Assembly: GCA_018343915.1 (NCBI GenBank)
Contig: JABRWF010000008.1
Coordinates: 3,100,001-3,164,000 of the forward strand
DNA: 64,000 nt
Reading direction: 5' to 3'
DNA from: Agroathelia rolfsii
Taxonomy: Eukaryota; Basidiomycota; Agaricomycetes; Amylocorticiales; Amylocorticiaceae
The position numbers and the translations under genes are program-made. Positions within the stretch are counted from its first letter, which is position 1; every line of letters starts with the position of its first letter. Under the pieces are notes generated by a model that was not told where the DNA came from, searched no databases, and saw nothing but the letters and a program-made list of their open reading frames with translations. Of this stretch, positions 1-12,425 are shown piece after piece.

Positions 1-1
1 A

Positions 2-2216
2 CGATCCCGCGATGGCTCTTGGTCCCGCTCTCCTTCACCTATTTCGCGGCGTCCGCGACATGGGGCCAAGACAGCCAAGCAACGACAGCGCGAGGCCGTC
101 TTGGAGGAACTCATCAAGAACGGCAGGGACTATGTCAAAATTGACGGGCAAGGTTCACAGCTGGGCGGAGCAGTAAGGGAGGAAGACGTGCGGGCTTTCT
201 TTGAAGGATTCGGGTTGGAAAAGGTGTCGTCCTTTCCATGTGTATTATCTAGGAAGAAACTTACTAAGGTCGCATTTGGTGCTACCTATCATTAGGTTCT
301 TCAAGATCAACAGGGATGGTATGCTACATTTGACTTTAAAGGTGCTGCGCGAAGAGCGGCCATGGTCCTTGGACGTAGTGGCAAGACGATAGCTCAGATT
401 CCTGTTACTCTTTCTGTTCATCTGCCTCCGACTTCTGCTTCTCTGGCACATACAAAGACCTCTTGGACGGACGAAGAGCTCGTGGAACAAGCTCAGCAGA
501 TGATTCTAAAGGAACTGTCTTCGCTCTTACAGAAAGATCTGACTGATCGTGTCATTGGCTCTCAGTTGCGCACTTTGGCTGTGGAGCACAAGTCGAGACG
601 ACCAGTAATTGCCACTGCTAAGCGGAGTGAGACCGCTGTCAACGGAGCTCCACAGGAGAGCCGCAAATTAAAGGGCTTGTCTTTTCGCAAGGACAAGAAA
701 CGGCCCCTCGAGACAGACTTCGAGCCTACTTCGGAAGCGGCCACACCTACGATTGATGAAGCCCAGGATGGTGCTACTCCTGTGCCGGAAGCCGATGAGA
801 GTCCTATTCTAGTCGACGAGCCTCCCAAGAAGAAACGGAAGAAGGAAGTGGTGAAGAAGGCAAAGACAACGGTGGATGAGGATATTGAATCTCAAGATGA
901 GGATGATTCGACACCTCTTGCTGAGCTCATTGTCGAGAAGCAAGATGCTATGGAGGGTATCGAAGAAGATGTTCAGCCAAAGAAAAAGTCCAAAGCATCA
1001 AAGGCTACCAAAGAAAAGGCGGTGGCCAAGAAGAAGTCAAAGGCGAAACGGGTACTAGAACAGTCTATTGTGGACGAAGTCGTCCTGCCTAGCGATATGG
1101 CTTACGATGTACCTCAAGTCACATCCGTACATGTTATCCCAGAAGTCAAGTCGCCTCTGCCCGTGCCTTCTGCCGACTACGTCCATCCGGAATCGCGCTC
1201 TCCTAGCCCTATTCCTGATCCTTTCGCCGAGGGAGTCTGTCAAGACGATGAGGACTTGTACTATGCTAAGCTCGCGCTTATGCAACTCACTGGGGAGACA
1301 CCCAGCCCGCTCCTTTCCACTATCCCCCTCCCGTCCTCTCCGTCTGAGCCCAAGCCCTTCCGAAAGCACGTCACTGGCTCCGCGCGCACAGAAGGGTACT
1401 ACAAGATTACGCACGCCGAAAAAGCCGCCTACGTCGCCCAATATGCCATCCGCGGCAACACCGACACTGTTGCCTCACGTGCCGCTGAAGTCGCTCCTCC
1501 CACACAGCATGTCACCTCCTCGCGATCAAACCGCGCCAATGCCAGACGAAGGGCGCTCGGGCTGGAAGAGATCAACCAAGTCCAGCGCGCTGTGGCGCTC
1601 TCAAAGGGCGAGACGGCCGCGGCGGAACTTTCCTTTAAGTTCAACCAGCTGCAGACACGTAAGAAGCATTTACGCTTCGCGCGCTCGCCTATCCATGATT
1701 GGGGTCTGTATGCCATGGAGAGGATTTCGAGGGGCGAGATGGTAATTGAGTATGTGGGTGAAGTTATCCGTGCTGCGGTGGCGGATAAGAGGGAGAAAGC
1801 GTATGAGCGCCAGGGGATTGGAAGTAGCTATCTCTTTCGTATTGATGAGGAGTTGGTGGTGGATGCCACGAAAAAGGGTAATCTGGGGTGCGTGATCTTT
1901 GTTGCTTCGTCTGATTTTAGACGTAGCGCATGTGCTGACATGTTTGTTATTAATTAGTCGCTTGATCAATCACTCATGCGATCCTAATTGTACGGCCAAG
2001 ATCATTACGATCAATGGCGAGAAGAAGATCGTCATTTACGCCAAACAAGATATCGAGTTGGGTGATGAGATTACGTATGGTACGGCGCTTGCTATTCATG
2101 GTGTTATTCCACGAGACTAAAATATCTCTGCTTTTTCAGATTATCACTTCCCTATCGAGCAAGACAAGATCCCCTGTCTTTGCGGCTCCGCCAAATGCCG
2201 TGGATATCTTAATTAA
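2..2216 (+). CDS. SET1: Set1-type histone H3K4 methyltransferase, C-terminal part (5' partial)
   Basis: The catalytic subunit of COMPASS methylates histone H3 lysine 4 in the nucleus. The frame is open from base 2, so the gene starts left of the window; 670 residues are visible. Exons are 2-223, 296-1887, 1958-2079 and 2140-2216, with introns of 72, 70 and 60 nt. A Lys-rich and acidic low-complexity linker (about 560-1060) precedes an N-SET motif ([11 protein letters not shown], near 1375). The SET domain follows: [16 protein letters not shown], then EYVGEVIR, and [16 protein letters not shown] (the NHSC catalytic/SAM-binding motif) after intron 2. The C-terminus reads [13 protein letters not shown], a post-SET zinc Cys cluster (CxCxxxxC). 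The order N-SET, SET, post-SET identifies Set1 rather than Set2 or Clr4. The upstream RRM portion is out of view. Its 3' end converges on the DUR3 gene, 247 bp away. Confidence 0.93.
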
Positions 2217-2463
2217 GATATATGACCTTTTAACTTGCCTTTTTCCGCTGTCCTATCCTCATGATATGCCCACCTCCACTTCTCAATTACTTATGAGTCT
2301 TTTTTTCGCTTCGGTCTGATGTCCTTTCTACCTTGCATTCACGGGAATTTATTGTGCTTCATTTCATCAATTTTTATTATTAGTGTTTGATCCATCTACA
2401 TTAACTCTAAATTCCATTCATGAACTTCTCTTCACAAAGGGACTCTCGAGAATTTCATTTTGA

Positions 2464-5226
2464 CTAATGTTTTGCATGTATTATTCGCCGCGCGATCCTC
2501 CAGAGAGTTTGACGAGATTCGATAACCGGCAGCAAGACGACGAGGAAAGCGGCATAGAATAACCAGAGCTGTTGAGAAGTAGTGAGAATTTTGGAGCAGC
2601 AAGTTAATATGAAAATCTGACGCACAAAAACAACTACAACCACAGCGGTCAAAAAGCCTTTGGAGAAGATGTAAGGGCTTGCGCCTAGCGGGACGGGAAT
2701 GATCTACATGGACAACATTGTTTGTGAGCATGGTGTTCCGGACAGAGAGTCACTCACTGACAATGGTAATGATGAGCGCAAAAGCAAAAAAGATGAACCC
2801 GAACCGCTTGAACGTCCTCTCCAGAGCGTCCAAATCCAGCCCGTCTTCCTCGCTCGCGGAACGAATGCGTATCCGCCCTTGCTCCTCTATGTCACGCTCT
2901 TTATCATCCCCCTTGATAGTAGATGCTCCTTTCACTAGATCATCGCACTGTGTTCGCCCCTGTTTTTCGTCGGAAGGTGTACCAGTACTTGCGGTGTCGT
3001 CGCTATTGTTGCCTTCGTCGATGACGCCCATCGAGCGCGTCTTCTCCCAATCAAAGCGTGCAGGCTTCCAGAGGGATAAGCCGATGCTCAAAACACCACC
3101 CGAGACGATAGCAGCCGCATTTCCTGCGAATGAGACCTATCACATAAGTTAGTTGAGGGATCTTGGGAATAGGAGAGAAAAGACAGGATGTATGCACCCA
3201 TTGATCGCTCAGCGTTTCCACGGTAATAGCTCCACCCGTAGCTTTTGCGGTAACGAGCCAGACAATTAGAGCGATGATCATACCTCCGACTGAGCCGCTC
3301 ACGGCGCCGGCGGTGGATAGGTCTCGCCAGGTGAAAGTGAGGGCGATGGGGAACACGCCCGAGGCGGTCGCAACGCCAAGGAAGTAGAACAGCCATCCAA
3401 GACTCTGGTATAAATAATCGGTGTTTTAAAGGACAAGGGAAACATGGAAGCAATATGATACCTACAATACCGACAGCATTGAAGATAGAGGCCAGCGCCC
3501 CGGAGAAGACAGCCCAGAAGAGGATAAAGTATCTTGCAATGCGCACGACATCTTCACTGGTCGCGTTTGGGCGGAAGTAGTGTCTATAGACATCATATGA
3601 CAAGAGTGATGATGTGGCAATCAGCTCTGCACTAAGGGCCTGGGACAGTTGTCGATTTGTCAGGGAGGCAACAAAGAGAAATGTCTGGACCGGGGTGACT
3701 TACGGAAGTAACACTCAGGAATACGAGAAGAAGCATCAATATCGAACCAGCTTTCCCGAACAAAAAGCTTGCTGCATGTACACTACTCAGTCCTGCGGAA
3801 ACCTCCTCCGCAGTTGGGATAGAGAAGCCGGGGACGTTTGCAAGTGCCCGCGCGCAAAGACCAAGAGAGGTACCCATGGCGAATGGGATGGAGAACCAAG
3901 CAGATCCTCCCAGAAAATAGGCTTTGGCGGTGGTCGATGGGTTAGATGCGATGGCTCGAGACTGTTGCGGTAAAACGAGTTGATTCTTCAAATAGGCAAA
4001 CACTTACTTACCCAATAGGCTTGATCGCAGTTCACTAGGCCGAAGCCAGTAATAATTGACTGAAATAGAGATGAATAATTTACCCAAGTGCCCCTATAAA
4101 TTTTTAGCATACCTGTACAGCAAATATGGCACCGGGTCTTGATCTGAAAGTAAGATAAGATCCATGATAGTTTCCAGTAACAGGCGACTGCTCAGCGGCC
4201 AGAGTGAGAAGTTCCCAGAGTTTTGACGGGCTACCAATGACCGATGATTTGGTGAAGATTCTATGATAGGATTAGAGGGTGCGAATGAAGAATGCTTGAG
4301 TAACTTACATAAAATTGAAGCAAAGTAGAATCCCCAAAAGGAAGCAAGTGTGAATAGCATCGCTGATAAAAGTTGCCCTCAATCCCCTAGTTTCACGCTG
4401 AAGTCAATTCGAGTCGCGTTGCAGTGATTGATCTTGAACACACACCCAGTTGCTACATAAATTGCGACAGATAACGGAATCAAAAAGAGGGCGGCGTATG
4501 GGTTCATTCCTGTTAAGGAGCTAACAACTGCACCTCCACCCAACAGAATGCAGGAAGAGACGATGGCATTGCAGACAAGACCACACCACAGGAAGGCGAG
4601 ATGCCCTGCTGTGCCAAAGCGTACGTACGCAACCTAGGCACACTACATGAGCGTCCAATGATGTTTTGAGTACAAGGAGTGGACCTACCTCTGGGAAGGT
4701 CGTCGCTCGATTAGCATTAAGTTTTACTTTTGAAGCAATGACAGAGAACATGGCTATCTGCAACGCTCCACCTACAGCATACCTGATGCAGGCGGTGATT
4801 AATCGATGATAGTTTCAAAGAGCGATGGCTCAGATCGTGGGGAATACCTACCAGTAGCCACCGCATATACCCATATCATATGATTGGGTAGCACTTTGTA
4901 GCAATGTCAAACTCCAGGTCCCTGGTGAAAGCACATCAAAATTCAGTCTTGTGATTGCTAAGTAATGGCCCACATGAACTCAAGATCCCCTGTGTAGATA
5001 TAATGTTACCAGAGGCTTCGGACAATGCGATGAATAGACTTACTGCGACAACGATCCCAGTCTTAAGTGATCGACTGGCGGCATTAAACTCGGAGGCCGA
5101 GTTTGGAGAATAACGACTGTACTTCGCCTGGACCCATGTTATCCCAGCCATAGCTGCCGAGAAAAATAGACCAAGGCCTAGTACAACGCCATAGCCAACG
5201 CCCTGAGGGAGGGGTGTAACTGCCAT
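2464..5226 (-). CDS. DUR3: DUR3-type urea/polyamine transporter (sodium:solute symporter family)
   Basis: A multi-pass plasma-membrane symporter of the SSS family for active uptake of urea. The start MAVTPLPQGVGYG matches the DUR3 N-terminus. I read 14 exons (673 aa) that stay in one frame: 5226-5044, 4989-4974 (16 nt), 4921-4852, 4782-4689, 4633-4446, 4386-4309, 4260-4113, 4059-4012, 3961-3704, 3639-3466, 3404-3198, 3136-2762, 2703-2626 and 2568-2464. Family landmarks in order are SWTWSLTLLQS, KVKLNANRATTFPE, LRATFISDAIHT, GNYHGSYLTFRS, NCDQAYWSRAIAS and SAELIATSS. The last intron (2625-2569, 57 nt) is a multiple of three and could be retained; removing it gives a better hydrophobic helix. 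The C-terminal region holds a charged loop (about 2770-3080) and a final membrane pair. It diverges from the dioxygenase gene; three AGATAA sites lie between them. The gene looks intact. Confidence 0.93.
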
Positions 5227-5574
5227 CTTTGTGCGTAGGGCAGCTGATTACAAGCGTTTAGAGCAGATAACAGCTGCTTTTGAATGAGGAGATCCAGGAT
5301 CCAGGCGTCATTTTAAAAGGCCAATTGTGAATATAGAAGCGAGATGATCCAAGAATTACCAATATATCATCGGCTAGATAAAAGTATTGACAAGCAATAG
5401 GGTTGGAGAAGCTCTGTATCGTGGATGACGTGCTTAGACTCAGCCATGTCGCCAGCATTCGCAGAAGCTGTTGTCACCAAGACCAAGCACAGATAAGGAC
5501 ATGCGAGAAGTTGTATAAGCACTTCAGTGTTCAGGGTGCAAAGAAACTGGTACCATTGCTGCTACCATAGTACT
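5227..5574. promoter_or_regulatory. Divergent intergenic region between DUR3 and the dioxygenase, with GATA-type sites
   Basis: This 348-bp region separates two divergent start codons. It contains AGATAA or TAGATAA cores at about 5265-5270, 5376-5381 and 5491-5497. These fit the HGATAR consensus bound by fungal nitrogen-regulatory GATA factors (AreA/Nit2 type). Nitrogen control of a urea transporter would be expected, but binding is inferred only from the motif. Confidence 0.5.
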
Positions 5575-7116
5575 ATGGCTGTCGAAAACATCGCTCACGT
5601 AGAACAAAACGCGCCTGCGCCAACTGGTGACGCCACAGCCCACGCCACCGTCGCTCCGCTACCACACTGGGTCCCACCAGCACCAACGACGGCCGACTTG
5701 GAATGGGCCGACATCCTCACTGTCGACTTATCAGACCCAAACAAGGAAAGTCTAGTCAAGACAGTGTCTACGGCACTCGAGAGGGATGGTTTCTTCTATG
5801 TTGTGGGGCATGGAATACCTACCGAAAAGCTGCAACGACAGTTTGATCTGGGTCAGCTAGCATTTGACGGTGTTGGTCAGGAAGAGAAGGAAAGGCATCG
5901 TGCTCCAATAAAGGAGAAGGGCAGCTTCATCGGGTACAAGGTAGCTGCTATCGTATTTTGATCGTTTGCCACTATCCTCATAATATCCATGCTCAGCTAC
6001 AGAACTTCTGGGAAATCAAAGACGGCGTCAGGGATCGTATCGAGCATTACAATTTCTACAATAATCAGTAAGAAATATCCTTACTTTCGTGATTGAACTA
6101 TATATTGATTATTAAACCACTATGAAAGCATTGACCCCGTCGATCGCCACCCAAAACCTTTACGACCTTACATGCCAGAGGTTAAAGCGTTCCTAGAGGT
6201 AATATGCGCGCACTTCAGCTCAAATGGTCCACTTTGCCTGATGTTCTGCGCTAGCAATCTCGACAGCAAGTTTTAAGACCCATATGTTCTCTCATTGACG
6301 GCGTCCTTGGTCTACCAAAGGAGTATCTTTGGAAGCTACATCAGAACGACGAAGGGAAAACAGGGGACGATGTATGCGCTTTCATTTTGCAACAAGTACA
6401 TGTCAACTTCTTATACGACCGTGGTATTGACAGTTATTACGCTATATGATATATGATCCCTTGACTCCATCAGAGGCTAAAACGACGGATGGCGTGATGC
6501 TCAATGGCCACACCGACTTCAACAGCATCAGTATCCTCATTTCTCAGCGTGAGTCAAGTTATTTGTATCTCATAGAAAATATCTCAGTTGAAATATCACA
6601 GCTATCGCCGCCTTGCAAATCCTCATGCCAGACGGCAAATGGCGCTATGTTAGGCACCGTGATGGAGCAATCGTAATCAACATTGGCGACCAACTGTCTT
6701 TCATTTCTGGCGGTATTCTTAAGGGTACAATCCATCGAGGTAATCCTTTTTGGCTCGTCCAAATTGGTTGTAGCTCTGATGCTAACCAATGTCTTTCCCG
6801 ATAGTTATTCAGCCACCTCAAGATCAGAGGAGTCTCCGTCGCTTAGGCGTTTTCCATTTTGCACATTTTATCAATGGCATAAAGCTTGATTTACTTCCTT
6901 CTGAGAAGGTCAGGACAGAGGGCCATCAGATATTTGACGGCGAAGTACCCACCTCAAATGAGTATGTTTTTCTGTTGTTGGTCCACTGTGGTGCTAAGTA
7001 GTACATCCAGATGGGAAGCGGCTCGTGTAAGGAGTTATGGAACAGCAAAACTCATTAAGGGCGAAAAGTGGGATACCGAGTACATTGCAGGTCTTCAGGT
7101 TAGGCATTACCATTAG
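5575..7116 (+). CDS. 2-oxoglutarate/Fe(II)-dependent dioxygenase, isopenicillin-N-synthase-like
   Basis: A cytosolic non-haem iron oxygenase of the IPNS/DIOX superfamily; substrate unknown. Eight exons encode 379 aa: 5575-5940, 5997-6067, 6129-6198, 6255-6371, 6434-6548, 6602-6739, 6805-6961 and 7011-7116. The N-terminal DIOX_N region includes DGFFYVVGHGIP. The catalytic jelly-roll shows the iron-binding triad as GHTDFNS (His, Asp) and GTIHRV (His). The 2OG-binding Arg probably lies in RRLGVFHF. The motif FWEIKDGVRDRIEHY in exon 2 resembles small fungal members of this family. I chose the ATG at 5575 because it begins the conserved open frame; an in-frame extension upstream has no ATG. The gene diverges from the urea transporter, which does not by itself show a shared pathway. 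It is followed by a foldback repeat. Confidence 0.9.
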
Positions 7117-7697
7117 TGACGCTGCGATTGACGTCTTGTGATGTGTTCATGTAATCTTGGATGTCACTGGTAAAGATTCCCATGTATATTTTTTTAAGTT
7201 TGTAGTGGTATTACTTAAACAAAAAAATGCAAATAGCCAACTATGCATAGCATGGGCCATCAGCAAAATCACACATTACTTTTTATATAATTTTCGATAC
7301 TTGTGCAAGGTGAGTGGACTTCTAGAACAAGTAGCTAGTTCTTGTTCAAGGAGAAAAGCAAAAAAGTACGAAAAAGAGCCTATACTTTTCTACTTGAACA
7401 AGAACTGGCTACTTGTTCTAGAAGTCCACTCACCTTGCACAAGTATCAAAAAGTATATAAAAAGTAATGTGTGATTTTGCTAATGCTGCCTGTGAAGCTC
7501 CTGAGCCTATGCGATAAGATTGGGTATGCAAAAATGTAACATCACATGCTCGGCAGACTTATCTGTCTCACGCTTCGATTGTTTGGCTTCAACAGTGACC
7601 TCACATCTCTGAATACACTCCCAAAGTTCCCATCACAGTCGATAAATATTTTACTCCGAGCACCATATTTTCTCCCCGCAACTCATTTTATGGAAGC
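7117..7697. other. Gene-free interval containing a foldback element
   Basis: No coding sequence is supported between the dioxygenase stop and the DUF1308 start. The interval is dominated by the inverted repeat described separately (7262-7481). The short open frames there are produced by the repeat arms. Confidence 0.7.
7262..7481. repeat. Near-perfect inverted repeat (foldback/MITE-like), about 89-bp arms
   Basis: The left arm 7262-7350 and right arm 7393-7481 are reverse complements with only a few mismatches. Pairing resumes for a further 7 bases (AGAAAAG) inside the arms, so the unpaired loop is only about 30-40 nt. Transcribed DNA would fold into a long hairpin. No transposase or clear target-site duplication is visible. 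It lies about 145 bp after the dioxygenase stop codon, so it may fall in that gene's 3' UTR. Confidence 0.88.
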
Positions 7698-9809
7698 ATG
7701 GATCAAGACCTGGAAGCTCTTCGTGCAAAACTAGCGCATGTCTTTTCGACCATGGATGCGCATCGTCCCACAAAGCCACAACCGCCAATTATCGATGCAT
7801 CCCCTGACGCATCATCCGTACTACTGCCAGAGACAGTCCCTGGCTTTCGCTTGCTGAAAGAGTCTATCAAGCGCGACTTAGATGCTCTCGAAAAGGTGCA
7901 CTTTTGTTATCCATCGAGATAGCGGACCAAAACACGAAATAGAGAGACCTGAGCATTCACATCCCTCATAGTAGCTTCTCAATAATCCCGCTCGAGATCT
8001 GCTCAAGCCTATTTCAACCAACGCGCCATATCTCTTGCCCGTGTGGGAAGAGGTTCTATGTGCACCTGCACCCGTCACAGCTATATTTCAGACTTTCCCA
8101 TTAGAAGGCTCGCAAGCAAATGACAGTACTCAAAAGAAAGGCGCGAAGAAGCAAAAGGGAGAACCTGGTGTCAAAGTTGATGTTATCGCCGATGGAGGCA
8201 AGTTGTGGATTAGAGTGGACACGTACGTTTTCATTGATTTTGTTAATTGGATCTGTATGATTCAGATATCTTGCCTGCATTTCCACTTCCCTGACTCAAT
8301 ATCAATACTCTCAGAGTGAAAAATTCACGCCTGTTAGCTGAATTTCGGGAGATCGATTCTTATGATACCGACTCGAGCGATGAAGAAAGTTCCTCTTCTT
8401 CCGACTGGGTGACGAGGCCATCTCTCGCCCAAAAGGAGTTCGATAATTCTTTGTTGCGTTCAGGACGGGCTTTAATGGCTGCTGCCAGCGTACATTCGAA
8501 CCCTCCTCCACATGTGGTATATCGCTTGCCTCGTCTACGCCCCATACGCCTCAAGTCGATATCTGCAAGCGGCGAAGTAGAAAAGCAAGGCAATAGCGAT
8601 GACGACCACGATGATGGATTTAATAATGACCCTCGGATAGAACAAACAATACAGATGTTGATTGGCATGGGATTGGAAGTTCAACTTGGCGAAAAATCAG
8701 ACGTTCTACTGTCCCAAGAATCAATCCATAACTTGGCCCCGCGACCAGCGCTTGGTCCAACACGCTCGCTCAACCTCGATTTATCGTTCTTACTCGCTCT
8801 CGTCTCTGACATTACCCATGCACCATTGCCTACCTCGATAGAGGAAGCGAATGCGCGGTTTGTCACACCTCCAGAAAAGGCAACAGCACGCCGGGAGAAA
8901 GGTCTTGATATTCCTGCAAGCATTTTGAATGACAGAAAGAGCGAAAACGGAGTCATTCAGTCTTCTTCAGCCGTGGCAGAGGAAGATGATCCTGGGAGAT
9001 TGAGCCAAGCACGCGCATTAGTAAACCAGACGCTAAATGAGATGCGCAGAGGCGTCTTATTTGATATGCATGAAAGACTTTTCTCCTATGAATATGAATC
9101 GTCTGTAGCTATAGAGAAAGGCGATATCACGTTTTGGACGACGAGCGAAGCAAAGAAACGCTGCCTCGATATCGTCAATACTATAGGTGGTCCATGCGAG
9201 CGTCGGCGCGCCGAGGCACTTTTCTCCTCCTCGGACAATGCCAAAGAAGCATTTTGGCTTGGCTCTCGATACCCTTGCGAATATCTTCCGCTCTTGCCTG
9301 TACGTCTTATCGACGTGGACATGGACGGCCGCCGAATGGTTGGGACCACGTCGAACCTTCATCCTTTCTTCACCATTCTATCGAAAACTTGCCAGGCCAT
9401 CTTGTCGGAAGCGAATATCAATCGGGGAGATCAAGCCAGTTTCCTCGGAGGTAGTGATTCTCAGCTTCATCCTCAAGAGTCTAGCAGTCCAGCGGCACTG
9501 GCAGCTGTTTCGGAAATGTTTACGGAAAAGAAACGGGGACTTACGGCACACACGATCCATAGCCTGCTCAGTGGCGCGGAGCGCGGGTGGACAACGCTCA
9601 CGGCGAATCGCAGCAGTATCAAGGCCGTTATGAGGGTTATGGTCCGAGCCGGTACAAATACTCTTGGTGGTGAATGGGAATGGTATGCACCTGTGGAAAA
9701 AAACAAAAGGGAAGAGGACACCCTGGAAAAGACAATTCCAGCAGCCTTATGGGTGATTGACCCGAGGAGCCTGGCAGAAACTTTGAAAAATAATTACACT
9801 GCGTCATAA
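7698..9809 (+). CDS. DUF1308 (C7orf25/UPF0415-like) protein
   Basis: A conserved eukaryotic protein of unknown molecular role. Three exons, 7698-7895, 7975-8222 and 8315-9809, encode 646 aa. Exon 2 carries family-like segments: ARDLLKPISTNAPYLLPVW and VDVIADGGKLWIRVDT, the latter resembling the ADGG-x-W-V-K-V signature. A Ser/Asp-rich acidic stretch follows (about 8360-8420). The large exon 3 includes LNLDLSFLLALVSDITH, like the conserved segment in this family with a PIN-like fold. The C-terminal part (about 9000-9800) is predicted soluble and ends ALWVIDPRSLAETLK. The start at 7698 was taken because an overlapping ATG at 7690 gives only a short frame. Assignment rests on remembered family motifs, not on alignment. 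Confidence 0.82.
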
Positions 9810-10001
9810 ATTTTTTACATTGTCTTTGAAAAAGGAAATATACGATCAATATTAATGAATTGTAGTTCATGGACGATGCATATGTGCATAGATCCATAGA
9901 TTGATTGTCATACGGTATCACTGAAACACCTGATAGATGATCGAGTGATGATTCAGCTATACTGTTTCTACAGGAACAAAATCTCTTTTGAGCTTTATCA
10001 T

Positions 10002-10850
10002 TTAATCGTCCCAGATAGACCTAGTCCCGGTGCACTCGCTCCTCCAGTCCTTGTAAGCAGTTCCCTCGGTGTAGGTCCACCGTATCCTGTCGTTGTCCTT
10101 GCGAAGCACCGGTAATACCTGCAAAGATTCAGAATAAAACGAAGCGCAACGGTCCTCCGCATCCCTGAACACAAACACCAGACGCTGCAACTTCGGTCTC
10201 GATCCCAGAAAGGCACGCAAATCTCCCTGATCCAGCACACTCTGCGTTGTGGATTCAACGAGACATGCGTGAATTCCGGGAAATATTCTAGGTCGCGCAT
10301 GAGGCTTTGCCCCACGGCCTCAGGATGCAAATGCGTAATCGCTAGGGTGATGGGCAGTGCTAGCGGATCACGAAGTTTCCTTGACGGGCTCAGATCATAG
10401 AGCGGGTCAAATGTGTACTTGTCACATGCACGCAGGGAGAGATGCAAGCCTGATCTGAAGCGTGACAGGTCATAATCATTGGAGACCCATATCTCTTCGC
10501 AGTGCATCCATTCTCATGATGAGGCTGGTACCAAAATATGACTGAGCTCAGGGAACAGTATACAAAGCTCGCTCAGCTTGGGGGTGTCATAGGGGTAAAA
10601 TCCATCCACACGGCTCGGACTAGAGAGGATGCGGACAGCTGAAGGGGTTGTCCAAGGCAAGCCCTAGAGCTGATAAAGCGGCATAGTGTCGAAGGAGACA
10701 CGTTGATAATGCGATAAAGGTAAGGAAGCACTATCTTGCGAGTCCATGACGATACAAGGCTTAGGGATTGGCGTGCCTCGGATGAGGACGCAGCTGCAAT
10801 ACTGAATATCTCAATAAGGATTTCTATTGGTAGAAACCATGAAACCGTGC
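10002..10850 (-). pseudogene. Decayed copy of the F-box-like gene found at 12426-13280
   Basis: Read on the minus strand, this region retains the whole length of the neighbouring 284-aa gene but with several frame breaks. The N-terminal part reads LPIEILIEIFSIAA and then SSEARQSLSLVSSWTRKI, nearly the same as the intact copy (LPIELLIKIFDMAS, TRQSLSLVSSWTRKI). Its apparent ATG is in a different frame. The central part (10507-10240) reads DPLALPITLAITHLHPEAVGQ, matching DPFSLPFASAITHLHLEAVGQ. The C-terminal part continues in another frame (LQRLVFVFRDAEDRC). At least two frameshifts and internal stops make it non-coding. It appears to be an older tandem duplicate of the intact gene 2.4 kb downstream. 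Confidence 0.8.
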
Positions 10851-10859
10851 AGCTCGCAG

Positions 10860-12425
10860 CCTCGGTACTAATAGACTCTCGAGCTAATAGATTATAATAT
10901 CCAAAGTGAGAAATTATTCACTCTTATGGAACAATCTTCTTAGACACTTACGGTATTATGATCCTTGCTTTTGTAAAATTGATTTCAGCCATTGCTCCTG
11001 TCGGGGTTATGACTAGTGAGGATGTTTTACTGGAACGAAGGATAAGGATGATTTGGCTATGAGAGAAGCGTTTAAATGACAGACCCTTTATCTATGCAAA
11101 CGACATTGTTAGATTATAAAGGAAATTATCGCGTTAACGAATCCGCAGGAAGCTAATTTCGTCTCATCTCTTAGAATTTGAGCACTACGAGTGCCGTAGT
11201 GGCATCATTCGCAGTTGAACAGATCATGTCACTAATTGGTCGCCAAGTTAGAATGCTGGCCAAATTTGCTATACCTTCTTGCCTATTATCCTCTGAGTCT
11301 GCCTATGGAAGTACCAACGTTATGCCTCTCGAGATATCTTCTAAGTACACCTATTATTTCCAGAGATCCGAATTCTTGCGGAAGTCAAGATGCATGAGCG
11401 GCTTGAGCACTGTTGAGCTTTTGTCTCATTATGTACTTGACACCACCATCATGTCCTGCTATCACTGCGGTGGAGCCGATGATATCCTCCTCGTCGCGGC
11501 TTTCGATGAGATCCCCCGTAAATGCACAGTTCCTATGTGATGGGGGTCTTCGGTTACTCTTCAAGAACTGGATCAATAGCCAAAAAAAACCCATGAGATA
11601 CGCGAATATTATTGTGACAACAATAATTGGTTGTCGACTAGAAAGAGATATTTCAAATATTGCGCGTTTCTTCACTCACCTCGCATATATGTGCATTCAT
11701 TTCTAAATTTGGGCCTTTTGTATGAGCCGGTGCCGAATGTGTGATGCTACTGGCAGTGCACTGGGAGTGGAAGTGGGGGTGCCAGTATCCAAGTCACCAC
11801 CACTGAGATAGCAATTACAAGCGATACTTGATATAGAGCTAGAAAATAAGCACTTTATGGCAATGAAGAGCCATGATTCGAGTGTTGGGCATGAGCGATG
11901 GCTATATTTTACGCGAGTAAATGCCAATCTTTATGTTTACTTCCGTGAGTGCTGCCTATATAAGCATAACCTACTAAGCAATGAAGATGTAAGAATCACA
12001 TGCATGTAGAACCACGTGATGTATTTTTTTTTTATAATCCCTGTCAAGCTAACCGGAGCCCAGGGGATGTCTGGCGGTATATATAAGGGTAGGCCAAAAT
12101 AAAAGAAATTGCTGTAAGATGATAGAGGTATAGTGTTGCTGGAGGGGGTCCACTATGCACGGCTTGAACCGAGACCGTGCCTTGTGGCATCCCGTTGTCG
12201 ATGTGTCCGTGAGGTGTTAGAATGTAGTAAAGTAAGGGGAGGCCAGAGATACAAACATAAAGACGCAGAAGGGAAGAAAATTGAAAGAGAATAGAGGCGT
12301 ATGTAACGGGGAAAAAATAATATTCAATTGCAATGAAAGAGGGAAAGGGACAAGAAGGAAAGGGGAAAATAGAATATCATGCAATATAAGTGCTTATTCT
12401 ATGAGAATCTGCAAGTTATCATTAA
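10860..12425. other. Intergenic region between the F-box copies; no gene supported with confidence
   Basis: AT-rich sequence with short overlapping frames on both strands. The only one with coding-like character is the minus-strand segment at 11385-11740, listed separately. A CACGTG core occurs at 12013-12018. Nothing else was recognised. Confidence 0.5.
11385..11738 (-). CDS. Possible small single-pass membrane protein (weak)
   Basis: A minus-strand frame (11385-11650) encodes a convincing membrane helix, PIIVVTIIFAYLMGFFWLL, followed by a basic then acidic tail. A plausible intron (donor GTGAGT near 11686, acceptor TTCTAG near 11640) would join it to a very short upstream exon beginning MHIYA. 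No homology is recognised and the 3' end is uncertain. It could equally be chance or a gene remnant. On the opposite strand the frame 11178-11540 overlaps it and has no recognisable features. Confidence 0.2.

Noticed and set aside
1068..1745. 225-codon frame overlapping the Set1 coding sequence
   Set aside because: It is a shadow in another frame of a Ser/Pro-rich linker; the Set1 frame is supported by N-SET and SET motifs.
4922..5043. DUR3 appeared interrupted by stop codons after residue 61
   Set aside because: Two introns around a 16-nt exon give GILSSWTWSLTLLQS, matching the family; the gene is intact.
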